64,000 nucleotides of DNA from Mucilaginibacter dorajii (GTDB taxonomy: Bacteria > Bacteroidota > Bacteroidia > Sphingobacteriales > Sphingobacteriaceae). The DNA lies in contig NZ_JANTYS010000006.1 of assembly GCF_024808255.1 (NCBI RefSeq), positions 124,001-188,000 on the forward strand, read 5' to 3'. The number at the start of each line of letters is the position of its first letter. Within the stretch, counting starts at the first letter, position 1. The notes beneath the pieces are model-generated. The model had not been told where the DNA came from. It saw only the letters and a program-made list of their open reading frames with translations, and did not search any database. Of the stretch, positions 53,173-61,533 are shown piece after piece. The position numbers and the translations under genes were made by a program.

Positions 53173-54282
53173 ATGATGAAAACTCCTACGAATTTTTCAA
53201 AATCGTTCTACCTTATTGTACTGTCTTTATATGTTTTAAACGGCTGTAAGTCAAACGTTAAGCAGGCCAATACCGATACCGTTAAAAGCAGCAAAGCAAA
53301 AGAGGTGAAGTTTCTAAGCAAACCGCTGATCAGTTCAATTTATACTGCCGATCCTTCTGCACATGTTTTCAACGGAAAAATTTATATCTATCCTTCCCAT
53401 GATATTAACACCGGCATCCCTGAAAATGACAACGGTGATCATTTTGCCATGAGGGATTATCACATCCTTTCTATGGATAGCATTGGCGGTAAGGTTACCG
53501 ATAACGGTGTTGGCTTTGATATTAAAGATATCCCCTGGGCTGGCCGGCAGCTTTGGGCGCCAGATGCAGCTTATAAAAATGGAATTTATTACCTGTATTT
53601 TCCGGTAAAAGATAAAAAAGATGTATTCAGGATTGGCGTGGCGACTTCCAAAAGCCCGGTTGGTCCTTTCAAAGCAGAACCGGCACCAATTGAGGGTAGT
53701 TTTAGCATCGACCCCGCTGTGTTTACCGATACCGATGGCAAAACCTATATGTATTTTGGCGGCATCTGGGGCGGGCAGTTACAGCGCTGGGTAAGCGGGC
53801 ATTATGATGCTGATGGCTCAAAAACAGATTTAAAACAGGATGACCTCCCTGCAATTTCCTGTAAGGTTGCCTTACTGAAACCTGATATGAAAAATTTTGA
53901 TGGCAAAGTAAAGGATGTGGTCGTTGTTGACAGCGCGGGTAAGCCACTGTTAACCGGCGACCGGAACCGCCGTTTCTTTGAGGGCTCATGGATGCATAAA
54001 TACAATGGCAAATATTATTTTACCTATTCAACAGGCGATACTCATTTGCTTTGCTACGCTATAGGCGATAATCCGCTTGGTCCGTTCACCTACAAAGGCG
54101 TAATCATGAAGCCGGTACAAGGGTGGACCACTCATCATTCGATAGTAGAGATCAAAGGTAAATGGTACATATTTTATCACGATACCGAACTATCTGGCAA
54201 AACCTACCTCCGCAACGTTAAAGTGGTGCCATTGCAGCATAACACGGATGGCTCTATCGTTGAAATAGATCCTTTTTTGTAG
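53173..54282 (+). CDS. GH43-family glycosidase, probable beta-xylosidase/arabinofuranosidase
   Basis: The product has about 369 residues with a lipoprotein-like signal (YLIVLSLYVLNGCKS, Cys near residue 26). The five-bladed propeller of GH43 is indicated by YTADPSAHVFNGKIYIYPSH (catalytic base Asp), RQLWAPDAAYKNGIYYLYFP, FSIDPAVFTDTDGKTYMYFG (pKa-modulating Asp) and FFEGSWMHKYNGKYYFTYS (acid Glu). The start is placed at ATG 53173, with 53176 equally possible; the TTG at 53146 is unlikely. It probably releases xylose or arabinose from short xylo-oligosaccharides. Its own operator at 53072 suggests a separate promoter inside the locus. Confidence 0.92.
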   Translation: MMKTPTNFSKSFYLIVLSLYVLNGCKSNVKQANTDTVKSSKAKEVKFLSKPLISSIYTADPSAHVFNGKIYIYPSHDINTGIPENDNGDHFAMRDYHILSMDSIGGKVTDNGVGFDIKDIPWAGRQLWAPDAAYKNGIYYLYFPVKDKKDVFRIGVATSKSPVGPFKAEPAPIEGSFSIDPAVFTDTDGKTYMYFGGIWGGQLQRWVSGHYDADGSKTDLKQDDLPAISCKVALLKPDMKNFDGKVKDVVVVDSAGKPLLTGDRNRRFFEGSWMHKYNGKYYFTYSTGDTHLLCYAIGDNPLGPFTYKGVIMKPVQGWTTHHSIVEIKGKWYIFYHDTELSGKTYLRNVKVVPLQHNTDGSIVEIDPFL

Positions 54283-54324
54283 GGCTGTTCTTTTAAAATC
54301 AAAACTGAATTAATGTTTAAAAAG

Positions 54325-54381
54325 ATGAAAAAGCCGGCTTGATGATGGTTGCTGCCGATCATTCTGTTTACATTATTGTAA
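54325..54381 (+). pseudogene. Possible remnant of a signal-peptide coding segment
   Basis: From ATG 54325 the frame reads MKKPA, two TGA stops, then WLLPIILFTLL and a TAA. The pattern looks like a disrupted signal peptide, but no mature part follows. It is in the 200-base gap between the GH43 and GH115 genes. Chance resemblance is quite possible. Confidence 0.25.
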
Positions 54382-54480
54382 GCGGGGGCGAAAAAACTAC
54401 CCACCGTTATTTGACCAGCAGAATCGCCCTAAGAAGGCTTATTTGGAAGTTACCCGTTTTTGACTAATCCTATATTCAAC

Positions 54481-57336
54481 ATGACGCTATACAAAGCTTT
54501 TTTATTGCTCCTGCTTCCCGCAACGCTGCTACAATGCGATGTTTTTGCGCAAAGTCCCGGGCAAAAAAAATATGTATCGGCAGTTGCGGGCAAAGCTTTT
54601 TTCCCGCTTGCTATTCCCGGAAAACAAGTAACCTTATACCTGGATACCAACGAATATCCGGGCGTAAAAAGAGCCGCTGCAAACCTTGTAAGAGATATCG
54701 GCTCGGTAACCCAATTGGCACCGGGTACAATCAGTACTGAGTTTAAATGCAATAAACAAATGGTACTGATTGGTACCATCGGCAAAAATTCAAAAATAGA
54801 CCAGCTTATCGCCAAAGGAAAACTGGATGCATCAGGGATAAAAGGCAAATGGGAAGCGCATATAACCCAGGTTGTTCAAAATCCTTTCCCCGGTGTGGCG
54901 CAGGCGCTGGTTATAGCCGGTAGCGACAAACGGGGAACTATTTATGGCATTTACGACTTATCGGCACAAATTGGCGTATCGCCCTGGTATTGGTGGGCCG
55001 ATGTACCGGTAAAGCACCAGCAGAGAATTTATATTACTCCCGGCAGCTTTACAGATGGCGAGCCGGCGGTAAAATACAGGGGGATTTTTATTAATGATGA
55101 GGCACCCGCATTTCAGGGTTGGGCAAAAGAAAAGTTTGGTGGGGTAAATCATCAGGTTTATGAAAAGGTTTTTGAGCTTATCCTTCGCTTAAAAGGTAAT
55201 TATTTATGGCCAGCCATGTGGGGCAATGCTTTTAATGATGATGATAAGCTTAGTCCGGTTTTGGCCGATGAGTATGGCATTGTAATGGGCACATCGCACC
55301 ACGAGCCGATGGACAGGGCACAACAAGAATGGAAACGTTATGGTAGTGGCCCATGGAACTACCAGACCAATAAACACGTGTTACAGGAGTTTTGGAAACA
55401 GGGCATCATCAATATGGGTAAAAAGGAAACCATAGTTACCGTTGGGATGCGGGGCGATGGGGATATGCCGATGGCCGCAGAAAGCAATATAGCCCTGTTG
55501 GAAAACATTGTGCACGATCAGCGGGAGATCATTAGCCAGGTTACCGGGAAAGATGCGTCGCAAACCCCGCAGATGTGGGCTTTGTATAAAGAAGTTCAGG
55601 ATTATTACGATAAAGGTATGCGGGTGCCAGATGATGTTACTTTATTATTGTGCGACGACAACTGGGGAAACATCCGAAAATTACCGGCCATAGGTTCAAA
55701 GCCAAGGAAAGGAGGTTACGGCATTTATTTTCATTTTGATTATGTGGGCGATCCAAGGAACTATAAATGGCTTAACACCAATCAAATTGCCGCAACCTGG
55801 GAGCAACTGCACTTGGCTTATGAATATAACGCCAGGCAGGTATGGGTTGTAAATGTTGGCGATTTGAAGCCAATGGAATATCCTATCAGTTTTTTTATGG
55901 ATTATGCCTGGGCACCAGATAAATGGCCAGCCAAACGTTTACCCGATTACGCCAAAGCTTGGGCCGCGCAACAATTCGGCCCGGAGAACGCGGGCATGGT
56001 AGCAGAGATTTTAACGCAGTACACCCGTTTTAACAGTCGCCGTAAACCCGAATTGTTAGATGAGAACACTTACAGCCTGGTTAATTACAATGAATTTGAA
56101 CGGGCAACGGCAGATTACCTCCATTTGAAAGATAAGGCCGAAGGTTTGTATGCAAAAATTCCGACACAGAACAAAAACGCTTATTATCAACTTGTTTTAC
56201 ACCCGGTAATAGCCTGTGCAAATTTATATGAGCTGTATCTGGCAGCTGCGCGGAATAAATTATATGTTGCGCAAGGCAGATCGGCAGCCAATTCAACAGC
56301 TAAAAGTGTCGAAGCGCTTTTTGAAAAGGACAAACAAATCTCTCGCTATTACAACGATACTTTATCAAATGGTAAATGGAATCATATGATGGATCAAACG
56401 CATATAGGGTATACTTATTGGCAGCAGCCGGAGGTTGACAAAATGCCCGACGTTAAAACCATCCCATTGGCAGAAGGTGCAAGCCCTGGTGTTGTTATAG
56501 AAGGATCTACGGAAGTTTACCTGCCGGGGCAGCGCATCGCATCCTTGCCTCAGTTTTATCCATGGAATAGTAAAGGTCACTATATTGAACTATTTAACCG
56601 GGGGAAAATGGCGTTTAATTATCAGCTGCAGTCGCCAGCCACTTATATTCATTTCAGTTCTGCTGCGGGAAGTGTTGTTGAGCAGGAGCGTATTATGATA
56701 AATGTAGATTGGGCAAAAGTACCTACCGGCGTTTCACATGTGCCGGTTACGGTTAATACAGGGCTTGGTAAACTGGTTGTTGATGTTACCATCAATAACA
56801 AAAATATAAAAGATCATGTATTTCGTGATATAGACGGCTATATTGCCATTGAAGCGGCACATTATACACGGGCGGTAACAGACAGGAATATCAAATGGCT
56901 GGAAATTCTGGGGTATGGGCGAACTTTATCGGGAATTTGCCCCATGCCTGTTACCGCGGCGGCATATCAGCCAGGGAAGGACAGTCCCCACTTGGAGTAT
57001 CAGATCAGCCTAAAGGATACCGGGCGCATAAATGTGATTATGTACATTTCGCCAACGCTTGATTTCAAAGCAAAAAAAGGCCTGTACTATGCAGTGTCCA
57101 AAGATGATGAGGCACCGCAATTGGTAAACATCAACCAAAATGAAACGCCCGGCACCGGCGAGTGGAGTAACAGTGTTGCCAACAACATTAAAAAACTGCA
57201 AACTACTCATATAATCAGCAAGCCCGGTAGCCATATTTTAAAATACTGGATGGTTGATGCCGGCGTGGTATTGCAAAAGGTGGTGATTGATAGCGGTGGC
57301 TTAAAGGATAGTTATTTGGGGCCGGAGGAGAATTGA
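54481..57336 (+). CDS. GH115 xylan alpha-1,2-glucuronidase
   Basis: The product has about 951 residues with a signal peptide (MTLYKAFLLLLLPATLLQ, cleavage near VFAQ); ATG 54481 is chosen over TTG 54460. GH115 blocks include KRGTIYGIYDLSAQIGVSPW, the KYRGIFINDEAPAFQGWAKE segment, NYLWPAMWGNAFNDDD, GTSHHEPMDRAQQEW, TVGMRGDGDMPM and LLCDDNWGNIRKLP. The C-terminal 300 residues hold the extra beta domains usual in this family. It removes (4-O-methyl)glucuronic acid side groups from glucuronoxylan, internal and terminal. It complements the CE15 esterase upstream. It ends at an inverted-repeat element shared with the convergent SDR gene. Confidence 0.95.
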   Translation: MTLYKAFLLLLLPATLLQCDVFAQSPGQKKYVSAVAGKAFFPLAIPGKQVTLYLDTNEYPGVKRAAANLVRDIGSVTQLAPGTISTEFKCNKQMVLIGTIGKNSKIDQLIAKGKLDASGIKGKWEAHITQVVQNPFPGVAQALVIAGSDKRGTIYGIYDLSAQIGVSPWYWWADVPVKHQQRIYITPGSFTDGEPAVKYRGIFINDEAPAFQGWAKEKFGGVNHQVYEKVFELILRLKGNYLWPAMWGNAFNDDDKLSPVLADEYGIVMGTSHHEPMDRAQQEWKRYGSGPWNYQTNKHVLQEFWKQGIINMGKKETIVTVGMRGDGDMPMAAESNIALLENIVHDQREIISQVTGKDASQTPQMWALYKEVQDYYDKGMRVPDDVTLLLCDDNWGNIRKLPAIGSKPRKGGYGIYFHFDYVGDPRNYKWLNTNQIAATWEQLHLAYEYNARQVWVVNVGDLKPMEYPISFFMDYAWAPDKWPAKRLPDYAKAWAAQQFGPENAGMVAEILTQYTRFNSRRKPELLDENTYSLVNYNEFERATADYLHLKDKAEGLYAKIPTQNKNAYYQLVLHPVIACANLYELYLAAARNKLYVAQGRSAANSTAKSVEALFEKDKQISRYYNDTLSNGKWNHMMDQTHIGYTYWQQPEVDKMPDVKTIPLAEGASPGVVIEGSTEVYLPGQRIASLPQFYPWNSKGHYIELFNRGKMAFNYQLQSPATYIHFSSAAGSVVEQERIMINVDWAKVPTGVSHVPVTVNTGLGKLVVDVTINNKNIKDHVFRDIDGYIAIEAAHYTRAVTDRNIKWLEILGYGRTLSGICPMPVTAAAYQPGKDSPHLEYQISLKDTGRINVIMYISPTLDFKAKKGLYYAVSKDDEAPQLVNINQNETPGTGEWSNSVANNIKKLQTTHIISKPGSHILKYWMVDAGVVLQKVVIDSGGLKDSYLGPEEN

Positions 57337-57358
57337 GGATTTAAAAAGGCCGTTTTTT

Positions 57359-57462
57359 GTAGAGACGCAATATTTTGCGTCTCCCGCGTGCAAATCCAAT
57401 TTGCATTTCCTCTTAGTAAAGCCGCTCTGTATAGCTGGAGACGCAAAATATTGCGTCTCTAC
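57359..57462. terminator. 26-bp inverted repeat with self-complementary arms
   Basis: The 26-base arms at 57359-57384 and 57437-57462 are perfect inverted copies. Each arm is itself a hairpin (GAGACGCAA with TTGCGTCTC around TATT). The element lies between the convergent stops of GH115 and the SDR gene. The GAGACGCAAAATATTGCGTC type is a frequent dispersed intergenic repeat in Bacteroidota (from memory). Confidence 0.85.
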
Positions 57463-57498
57463 ATTCAAAAAATAGCGTCAACCATCTTTTTTAAGTGC

Positions 57499-58245
57499 CT
57501 AAAACCCAATTGAGTTTCCCCCATCTACAGGTAGGATCACGCCGGTGGTATATTTTGAAGCATCGGAGGCAAGATAAAAGATGGCCTCGGCTATATCCAA
57601 TGGCTCACCAAGTTTACCCATTGGCGTTCTTGATAGCACTTTGGTCTTCCGGTTGGGATCATTATCAAGCGCTTTTGCCGACATATCGGTGGCGATAAAG
57701 CCAGGTGCAACACAATTAACCCTAATACCTAAGGGCGAAAGTTCTGTAGCCATAGCCCTGGTCATACCTTCAATTGCCGATTTGGTAGCCGTATAAGCAA
57801 TTACAAAAGGGAGCCCGTATTGTGAAGCCATTGAGCTGATATTGACAATGCTGCCGCTTCCCGCTTCAATCATATACTTCACAGTTTCCCTGCTGATGGC
57901 AAATACTGCCAAAAGATTGGTTTGTATAATTTGTTGAAAATCTGCGTCGGTAACTTCTGTAAAAGGCTTTTTTTGATTGATCCCGGCGTTATTAATTAAT
58001 ATATCCGGAGTGCCGTGTTCTGCCACTATTTCATCTACTAATGCAGGTATTCCTTCAAGTGTACCTAAATCGCAAACCTTATAGCTACAAAGCAGTCCAA
58101 GTGATTCGGCCGCGGCCTGTAATTTATGTTGGTCGCGCCCTATAATAATGGTGCATATATTATTTTCGGTGAATTTTTTTGCCGTGGCCAGGCCCAATCC
58201 TGAGCCTCCGCCGGTGATAATGGCAAGTTTGTTTGCTGATTTCAT
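57499..58245 (-). CDS. Short-chain dehydrogenase, possibly gluconate/uronate-pathway reductase
   Basis: The 248-residue cytoplasmic SDR has TGGGSGLGLATAKKF, ILINNAGINQKK, the YTATKSAIEGMTRAMATEL segment (YxxxK) and the C-terminal TGVILPVDGGNSIGF. It is closest in style to gluconate 5-dehydrogenase/KduD enzymes, which reduce keto acids in uronate and gluconate breakdown; that fits a locus releasing glucuronic acid, but the substrate is not determined by sequence. It lies 11 bases downstream of lacI on the same strand, so it probably shares the LacI transcript and is autoregulated with it. Confidence 0.88.
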   Translation of the reverse strand: MKSANKLAIITGGGSGLGLATAKKFTENNICTIIIGRDQHKLQAAAESLGLLCSYKVCDLGTLEGIPALVDEIVAEHGTPDILINNAGINQKKPFTEVTDADFQQIIQTNLLAVFAISRETVKYMIEAGSGSIVNISSMASQYGLPFVIAYTATKSAIEGMTRAMATELSPLGIRVNCVAPGFIATDMSAKALDNDPNRKTKVLSRTPMGKLGEPLDIAEAIFYLASDASKYTTGVILPVDGGNSIGF

Positions 58246-58256
58246 TTAATAAGCCA

Positions 58257-59294
58257 TTAAGATTTTTTGCTCCGTAAAGAAGACTCCCTTATAATCAATT
58301 CCGACCGCAGAATCAGGCTGTGGGTTTGCTGTAGGTCGCTTTTATCAATTAGGTGGTTAATGAGTAATTGGGCTGCAACTTCGCCCATTTCATACCCTTT
58401 ATAGTTTACAGTGGTAAGATTGGGTTGAACTACGCATGCGGTAGGATCATTGTTAAACCCGGCAAAGGCAATATCCTCCGGGATACGTATACCATGTTTT
58501 TGAAGTTCTATCATACAGCTAACGGCACAAATATCATTGGCTGCAAATACAGCATCGGGCAATTTTTCCATTTTTAATATTTGCGCAGCAGCATCAATAC
58601 CTGCCTGGCTGCTTAGGTCGCCAATGATTACATTGCTTTCACGGAATTGTAGTCCACTTTCTTCCAATGCCTTTTTGTAGCCACTAAGCCGGTCGGCATA
58701 TACATTTCTTAATAAGCTTGCTGTAAGGTGGATAATATTTTTACAACCTTCGGCAATAAGATGATTGGTGATCTCATAGGCGGCTTTTGTATTATCGATA
58801 AAAATTTGCGGGCATGATGCATGTTCAAATACCCTATCTACAAAAATCACAGGTATATTTCTTTTCAAAAAAGGCTCAAAGTGTTCAATATTGGTGGTAT
58901 CATACGCCAGCGAAACCAATAAACCGTCAACCCGGTTATTTAACATAGCCCTGGCGTTGGTAACCTCTTTTTGCATAGTTTCTAACGATTGGCTAATGAA
59001 TAGGCTGTAGTTATTGTTGTTAACTACTTTTTCTACACCGGCAATCAGATCCGACATAAAACTACTGTTAAGCCGGGGAACAATAACACCAATCACATTG
59101 CTTTTCTTACTACGTAAATTACTGGCGATAGAGTTGGACCGGTAGCCCATTTCTTCGGCAGCTTTTAATATCGATTTCCGGGTGCTTTTACTAACGCGCG
59201 GGTGGTTGGTAAGCCCCCGGCTCACCGTTGCTGCAGAAATATGGAGTTTTTCTGCAATATCATATATGGTTACTTCTTTTTGCCCTTTGTCCAT
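58257..59294 (-). CDS. LacI-family transcriptional regulator of the xylan locus
   Basis: The 345-residue protein has an N-terminal LacI HTH (TIYDIAEKLHISAATVSRGL followed by TNHPRVSKSTRKSI), a hinge helix (GYRSNSIASNLRSKKSN) and a periplasmic-binding-like effector domain (VIGVIVPRLNSSFMSDLIAG ... VFAANDICAVSCMIELQKHG). Effector is probably a xylan- or glucuronate-derived sugar. Sites with the CAATCGAT core occur in its own upstream gap (59348-59406), before the GH43 gene and before susC. The gene is divergent from the acetylesterase and forms an operon with the SDR. Confidence 0.93.
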   Translation of the reverse strand: MDKGQKEVTIYDIAEKLHISAATVSRGLTNHPRVSKSTRKSILKAAEEMGYRSNSIASNLRSKKSNVIGVIVPRLNSSFMSDLIAGVEKVVNNNNYSLFISQSLETMQKEVTNARAMLNNRVDGLLVSLAYDTTNIEHFEPFLKRNIPVIFVDRVFEHASCPQIFIDNTKAAYEITNHLIAEGCKNIIHLTASLLRNVYADRLSGYKKALEESGLQFRESNVIIGDLSSQAGIDAAAQILKMEKLPDAVFAANDICAVSCMIELQKHGIRIPEDIAFAGFNNDPTACVVQPNLTTVNYKGYEMGEVAAQLLINHLIDKSDLQQTHSLILRSELIIRESSLRSKKS

Positions 59295-59347
59295 TAGTTA
59301 ACTGCAATAGGATTACATCTTTTAATCGCTTTAAAGATTAAAGCCAA

Positions 59348-59359
59348 TCAATCGATAAA
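59348..59359. promoter_or_regulatory. LacI-type operator, lacI-proximal copy
   Basis: TCAATCGATAAA shares the CAATCGAT core and lies 54 bases upstream of the lacI start, in the divergent gap. Likely autoregulation. Confidence 0.6.
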
Positions 59360-59394
59360 TATAAAATTTATTTGATGAAAAAAAGTACTTTTAG

Positions 59395-59406
59395 GCAATC
59401 GATTAC
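59395..59406. promoter_or_regulatory. LacI-type operator, esterase-proximal copy
   Basis: GCAATCGATTAC lies 40 bases before the acetylesterase ATG. Spacing to the neighbouring copy is 47 bases. Confidence 0.65.
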
Positions 59407-59445
59407 ATTTTGAATTTTAGCTATGTAATTGCTTGTATTATAAGT

Positions 59446-61389
59446 ATGAAGTTGGTTAAAATATTGGTATGTATTTGCGGTGTATTTGGCATGATACCCG
59501 CTTATGGAAAAATACGGCTTCCGCAACTGGTGGCCGATGGAATGGTATTGCAGCGTAACACCAGTGTGAATATCTGGGGATGGGCGGATGCAGATGAAAA
59601 AGTCACTATTAGGTTTCAAAACCGGGTATACACTATAGTTACGGGTAAAGACAGCGTATGGAAAGTGGCGTTGCCGCCCATGAAGGTGGGTGGTCCCTAT
59701 GTTATGGACCTGACCGCCCGTAACCATATCATACTTCATGATATTTTGGTTGGCGATGTTTGGTTTTGTTCGGGCCAATCAAATATGGTGTTGCCAATGG
59801 AGCGTGTAAAAGAAAAATACCCGAATGAAATTGTCACCGCAAATTACCCAATGATCAGGAACTTTTTTGTGCCAACGGCTGCCGATGTAAACCGGCTGCA
59901 ACAGGATTTGCCAGGGGGCAAATGGATAAAGGCCGATGTTAAAGGTATATTGAGTTTTGGTGCTTCGTCATGGTTTTTTGCCAAGGTGCTTTATCAAAAA
60001 TACCATGTTCCCATAGGTATTATTAATGCAAGCGTGGGAGGCACACCCATTGAAGCCTGGATCAGCAGGGAGGGGCTTAAAGGTATCGAACCGTTTGATA
60101 AGCGGATTGCGCAGTTCGGCGAACCCGCTTTTATGGATAGTGTAAACAGGAAACATTCGCCACCGGTTGATCCGTTTAACACAACGGTTTATGGTATGGA
60201 CAAGGGCTTAAGCGAAATTAGGCCCTGGTTTGATACGGCTTATGTGCCGCATCATTGGCATCATTTCTGGCTCCCTGGCTATTGGGATGACCAGGGAATT
60301 AAAGACCTGCACGGCGTGGTGTGGTTTAGAAAGGAGATAGATTTTCCTGCGTCGGTAAGCTGGAAACCGGCTAAACTTTTTTTAGGCAGGATCGTGGATG
60401 CTGATCAAACCTATGTTAATGGCCGGCTTGTGGGGAGTATCAGTTACCAATATCCGCCACGCAGGTATACCGTATCAGCCGGAACATTAAAGCCGGGAAA
60501 AAATATAATAGTGGTGCGGGTGATCAATTTTGCCGGTAAAGGAGGCTTTGTTCCGGATAAAAGTTATCGTTTAGAAATAGGGAATGATACCATTGACCTT
60601 CGCGGCGATTGGCAATATAAGGTAGGTGAGGCGTTTGAGCCTGCTGAAACAGTCAATACGTTTTCGGCACAAAATGAACCTGGTGGCCTTTTTAACACCA
60701 TGGTAGCGCCTGTAACCCCATACACCATTAAAGGTATAGTTTGGTACCAGGGCGAAAGTAATACAAGTAGGGCAGCAGCATACGGGAAATTGCTAAAGGC
60801 GCTTATTGTCGATTGGCGTAAAAGCTGGAATGCGGGTAATATCCCTTTCATCTTTGCTCAACTGCCAAATTTTAATGAGGTACGTTATCTTCCGACTGAA
60901 AGTGAATGGGCGCAATTGCGTGAAGGACAGCTTCATGCGCTTTCATTGCCAAAAACAGGTATGGCTGTTACTCTTGATGCCGGTGAGTGGAATGATATCC
61001 ATCCGCTTGATAAAAAAACGGTGGGTAACCGTCTTGCTTTAGCAGCGGAACATGTAGCTTACGGCGAAACAGATGTAGTACCAAGCGGGCCAATTTATAA
61101 ATTGGCAAAGATTGAAGGCAATAAGATCGAACTTACCTTTGAAAACGTTGGGGGCGGACTTATAACTAACGATGGCGATGAGCTGGCACAATTTGCCATC
61201 GCCGGGGCCGATAAAAAATTTGTTTGGGCACAAGCTACCATTGAAGGTGATAAGGTTTTGGTTTGGAACGATAAAGTACCCATGCCACTTTATGTAAGGT
61301 ATGCATGGGCCGATAATCCTGAGGGAGCAAATTTGTATAACAAGGAGGGGTTGCCTGCATCACCTTTCAGAACAGATAAGCCGCAATGA
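59446..61389 (+). CDS. Exported SGNH sialate-O-acetylesterase-type esterase, probable acetylxylan esterase
   Basis: The product has about 647 residues with a signal peptide (MKLVKILVCICGVFGMIPAYG); start at ATG 59446, not TTG 59410. The SGNH blocks are split as in the sialate O-acetylesterase family: VWFCSGQSNMVLPM (catalytic Ser), NASVGGTPIEAW (Gly), VWYQGESNTSRAAAY (Asn) and WNDIHPLDK (Asp/His). A beta-sandwich insert lies at about residues 285-415. In plant-polysaccharide loci such proteins usually remove acetyl groups from xylan rather than from sialic acid, and no sialic acid gene is here. Two LacI-type sites lie just upstream. Confidence 0.9.
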   Translation: MKLVKILVCICGVFGMIPAYGKIRLPQLVADGMVLQRNTSVNIWGWADADEKVTIRFQNRVYTIVTGKDSVWKVALPPMKVGGPYVMDLTARNHIILHDILVGDVWFCSGQSNMVLPMERVKEKYPNEIVTANYPMIRNFFVPTAADVNRLQQDLPGGKWIKADVKGILSFGASSWFFAKVLYQKYHVPIGIINASVGGTPIEAWISREGLKGIEPFDKRIAQFGEPAFMDSVNRKHSPPVDPFNTTVYGMDKGLSEIRPWFDTAYVPHHWHHFWLPGYWDDQGIKDLHGVVWFRKEIDFPASVSWKPAKLFLGRIVDADQTYVNGRLVGSISYQYPPRRYTVSAGTLKPGKNIIVVRVINFAGKGGFVPDKSYRLEIGNDTIDLRGDWQYKVGEAFEPAETVNTFSAQNEPGGLFNTMVAPVTPYTIKGIVWYQGESNTSRAAAYGKLLKALIVDWRKSWNAGNIPFIFAQLPNFNEVRYLPTESEWAQLREGQLHALSLPKTGMAVTLDAGEWNDIHPLDKKTVGNRLALAAEHVAYGETDVVPSGPIYKLAKIEGNKIELTFENVGGGLITNDGDELAQFAIAGADKKFVWAQATIEGDKVLVWNDKVPMPLYVRYAWADNPEGANLYNKEGLPASPFRTDKPQ

Positions 61390-61488
61390 CTGGTGTTGAA
61401 ATATAATTGCATAGATTTTTTTGAGAGACAGGCGATGTAAATGTCAAAAAGTGCAAATAAAAATACTCTTTGGTTATTTGTTTAGCAG

Positions 61489-61500
61489 GCAATCGTTGTA
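61489..61500. promoter_or_regulatory. Weak LacI-type site upstream of araC
   Basis: GCAATCGTTGTA keeps GCAATCG but loses the symmetric half. It lies 34 bases before the AraC start codon. Weak evidence. Confidence 0.35.
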
Positions 61501-61533
61501 ACTTGTGAAGGATATTGCTTAATAGTGTAGCCG

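Noticed and set aside
59446..61389. Sialic acid catabolism based on the esterase family name
   Set aside because: No sialic acid lyase, epimerase or transporter nearby; xylan context explains an acetylesterase better.
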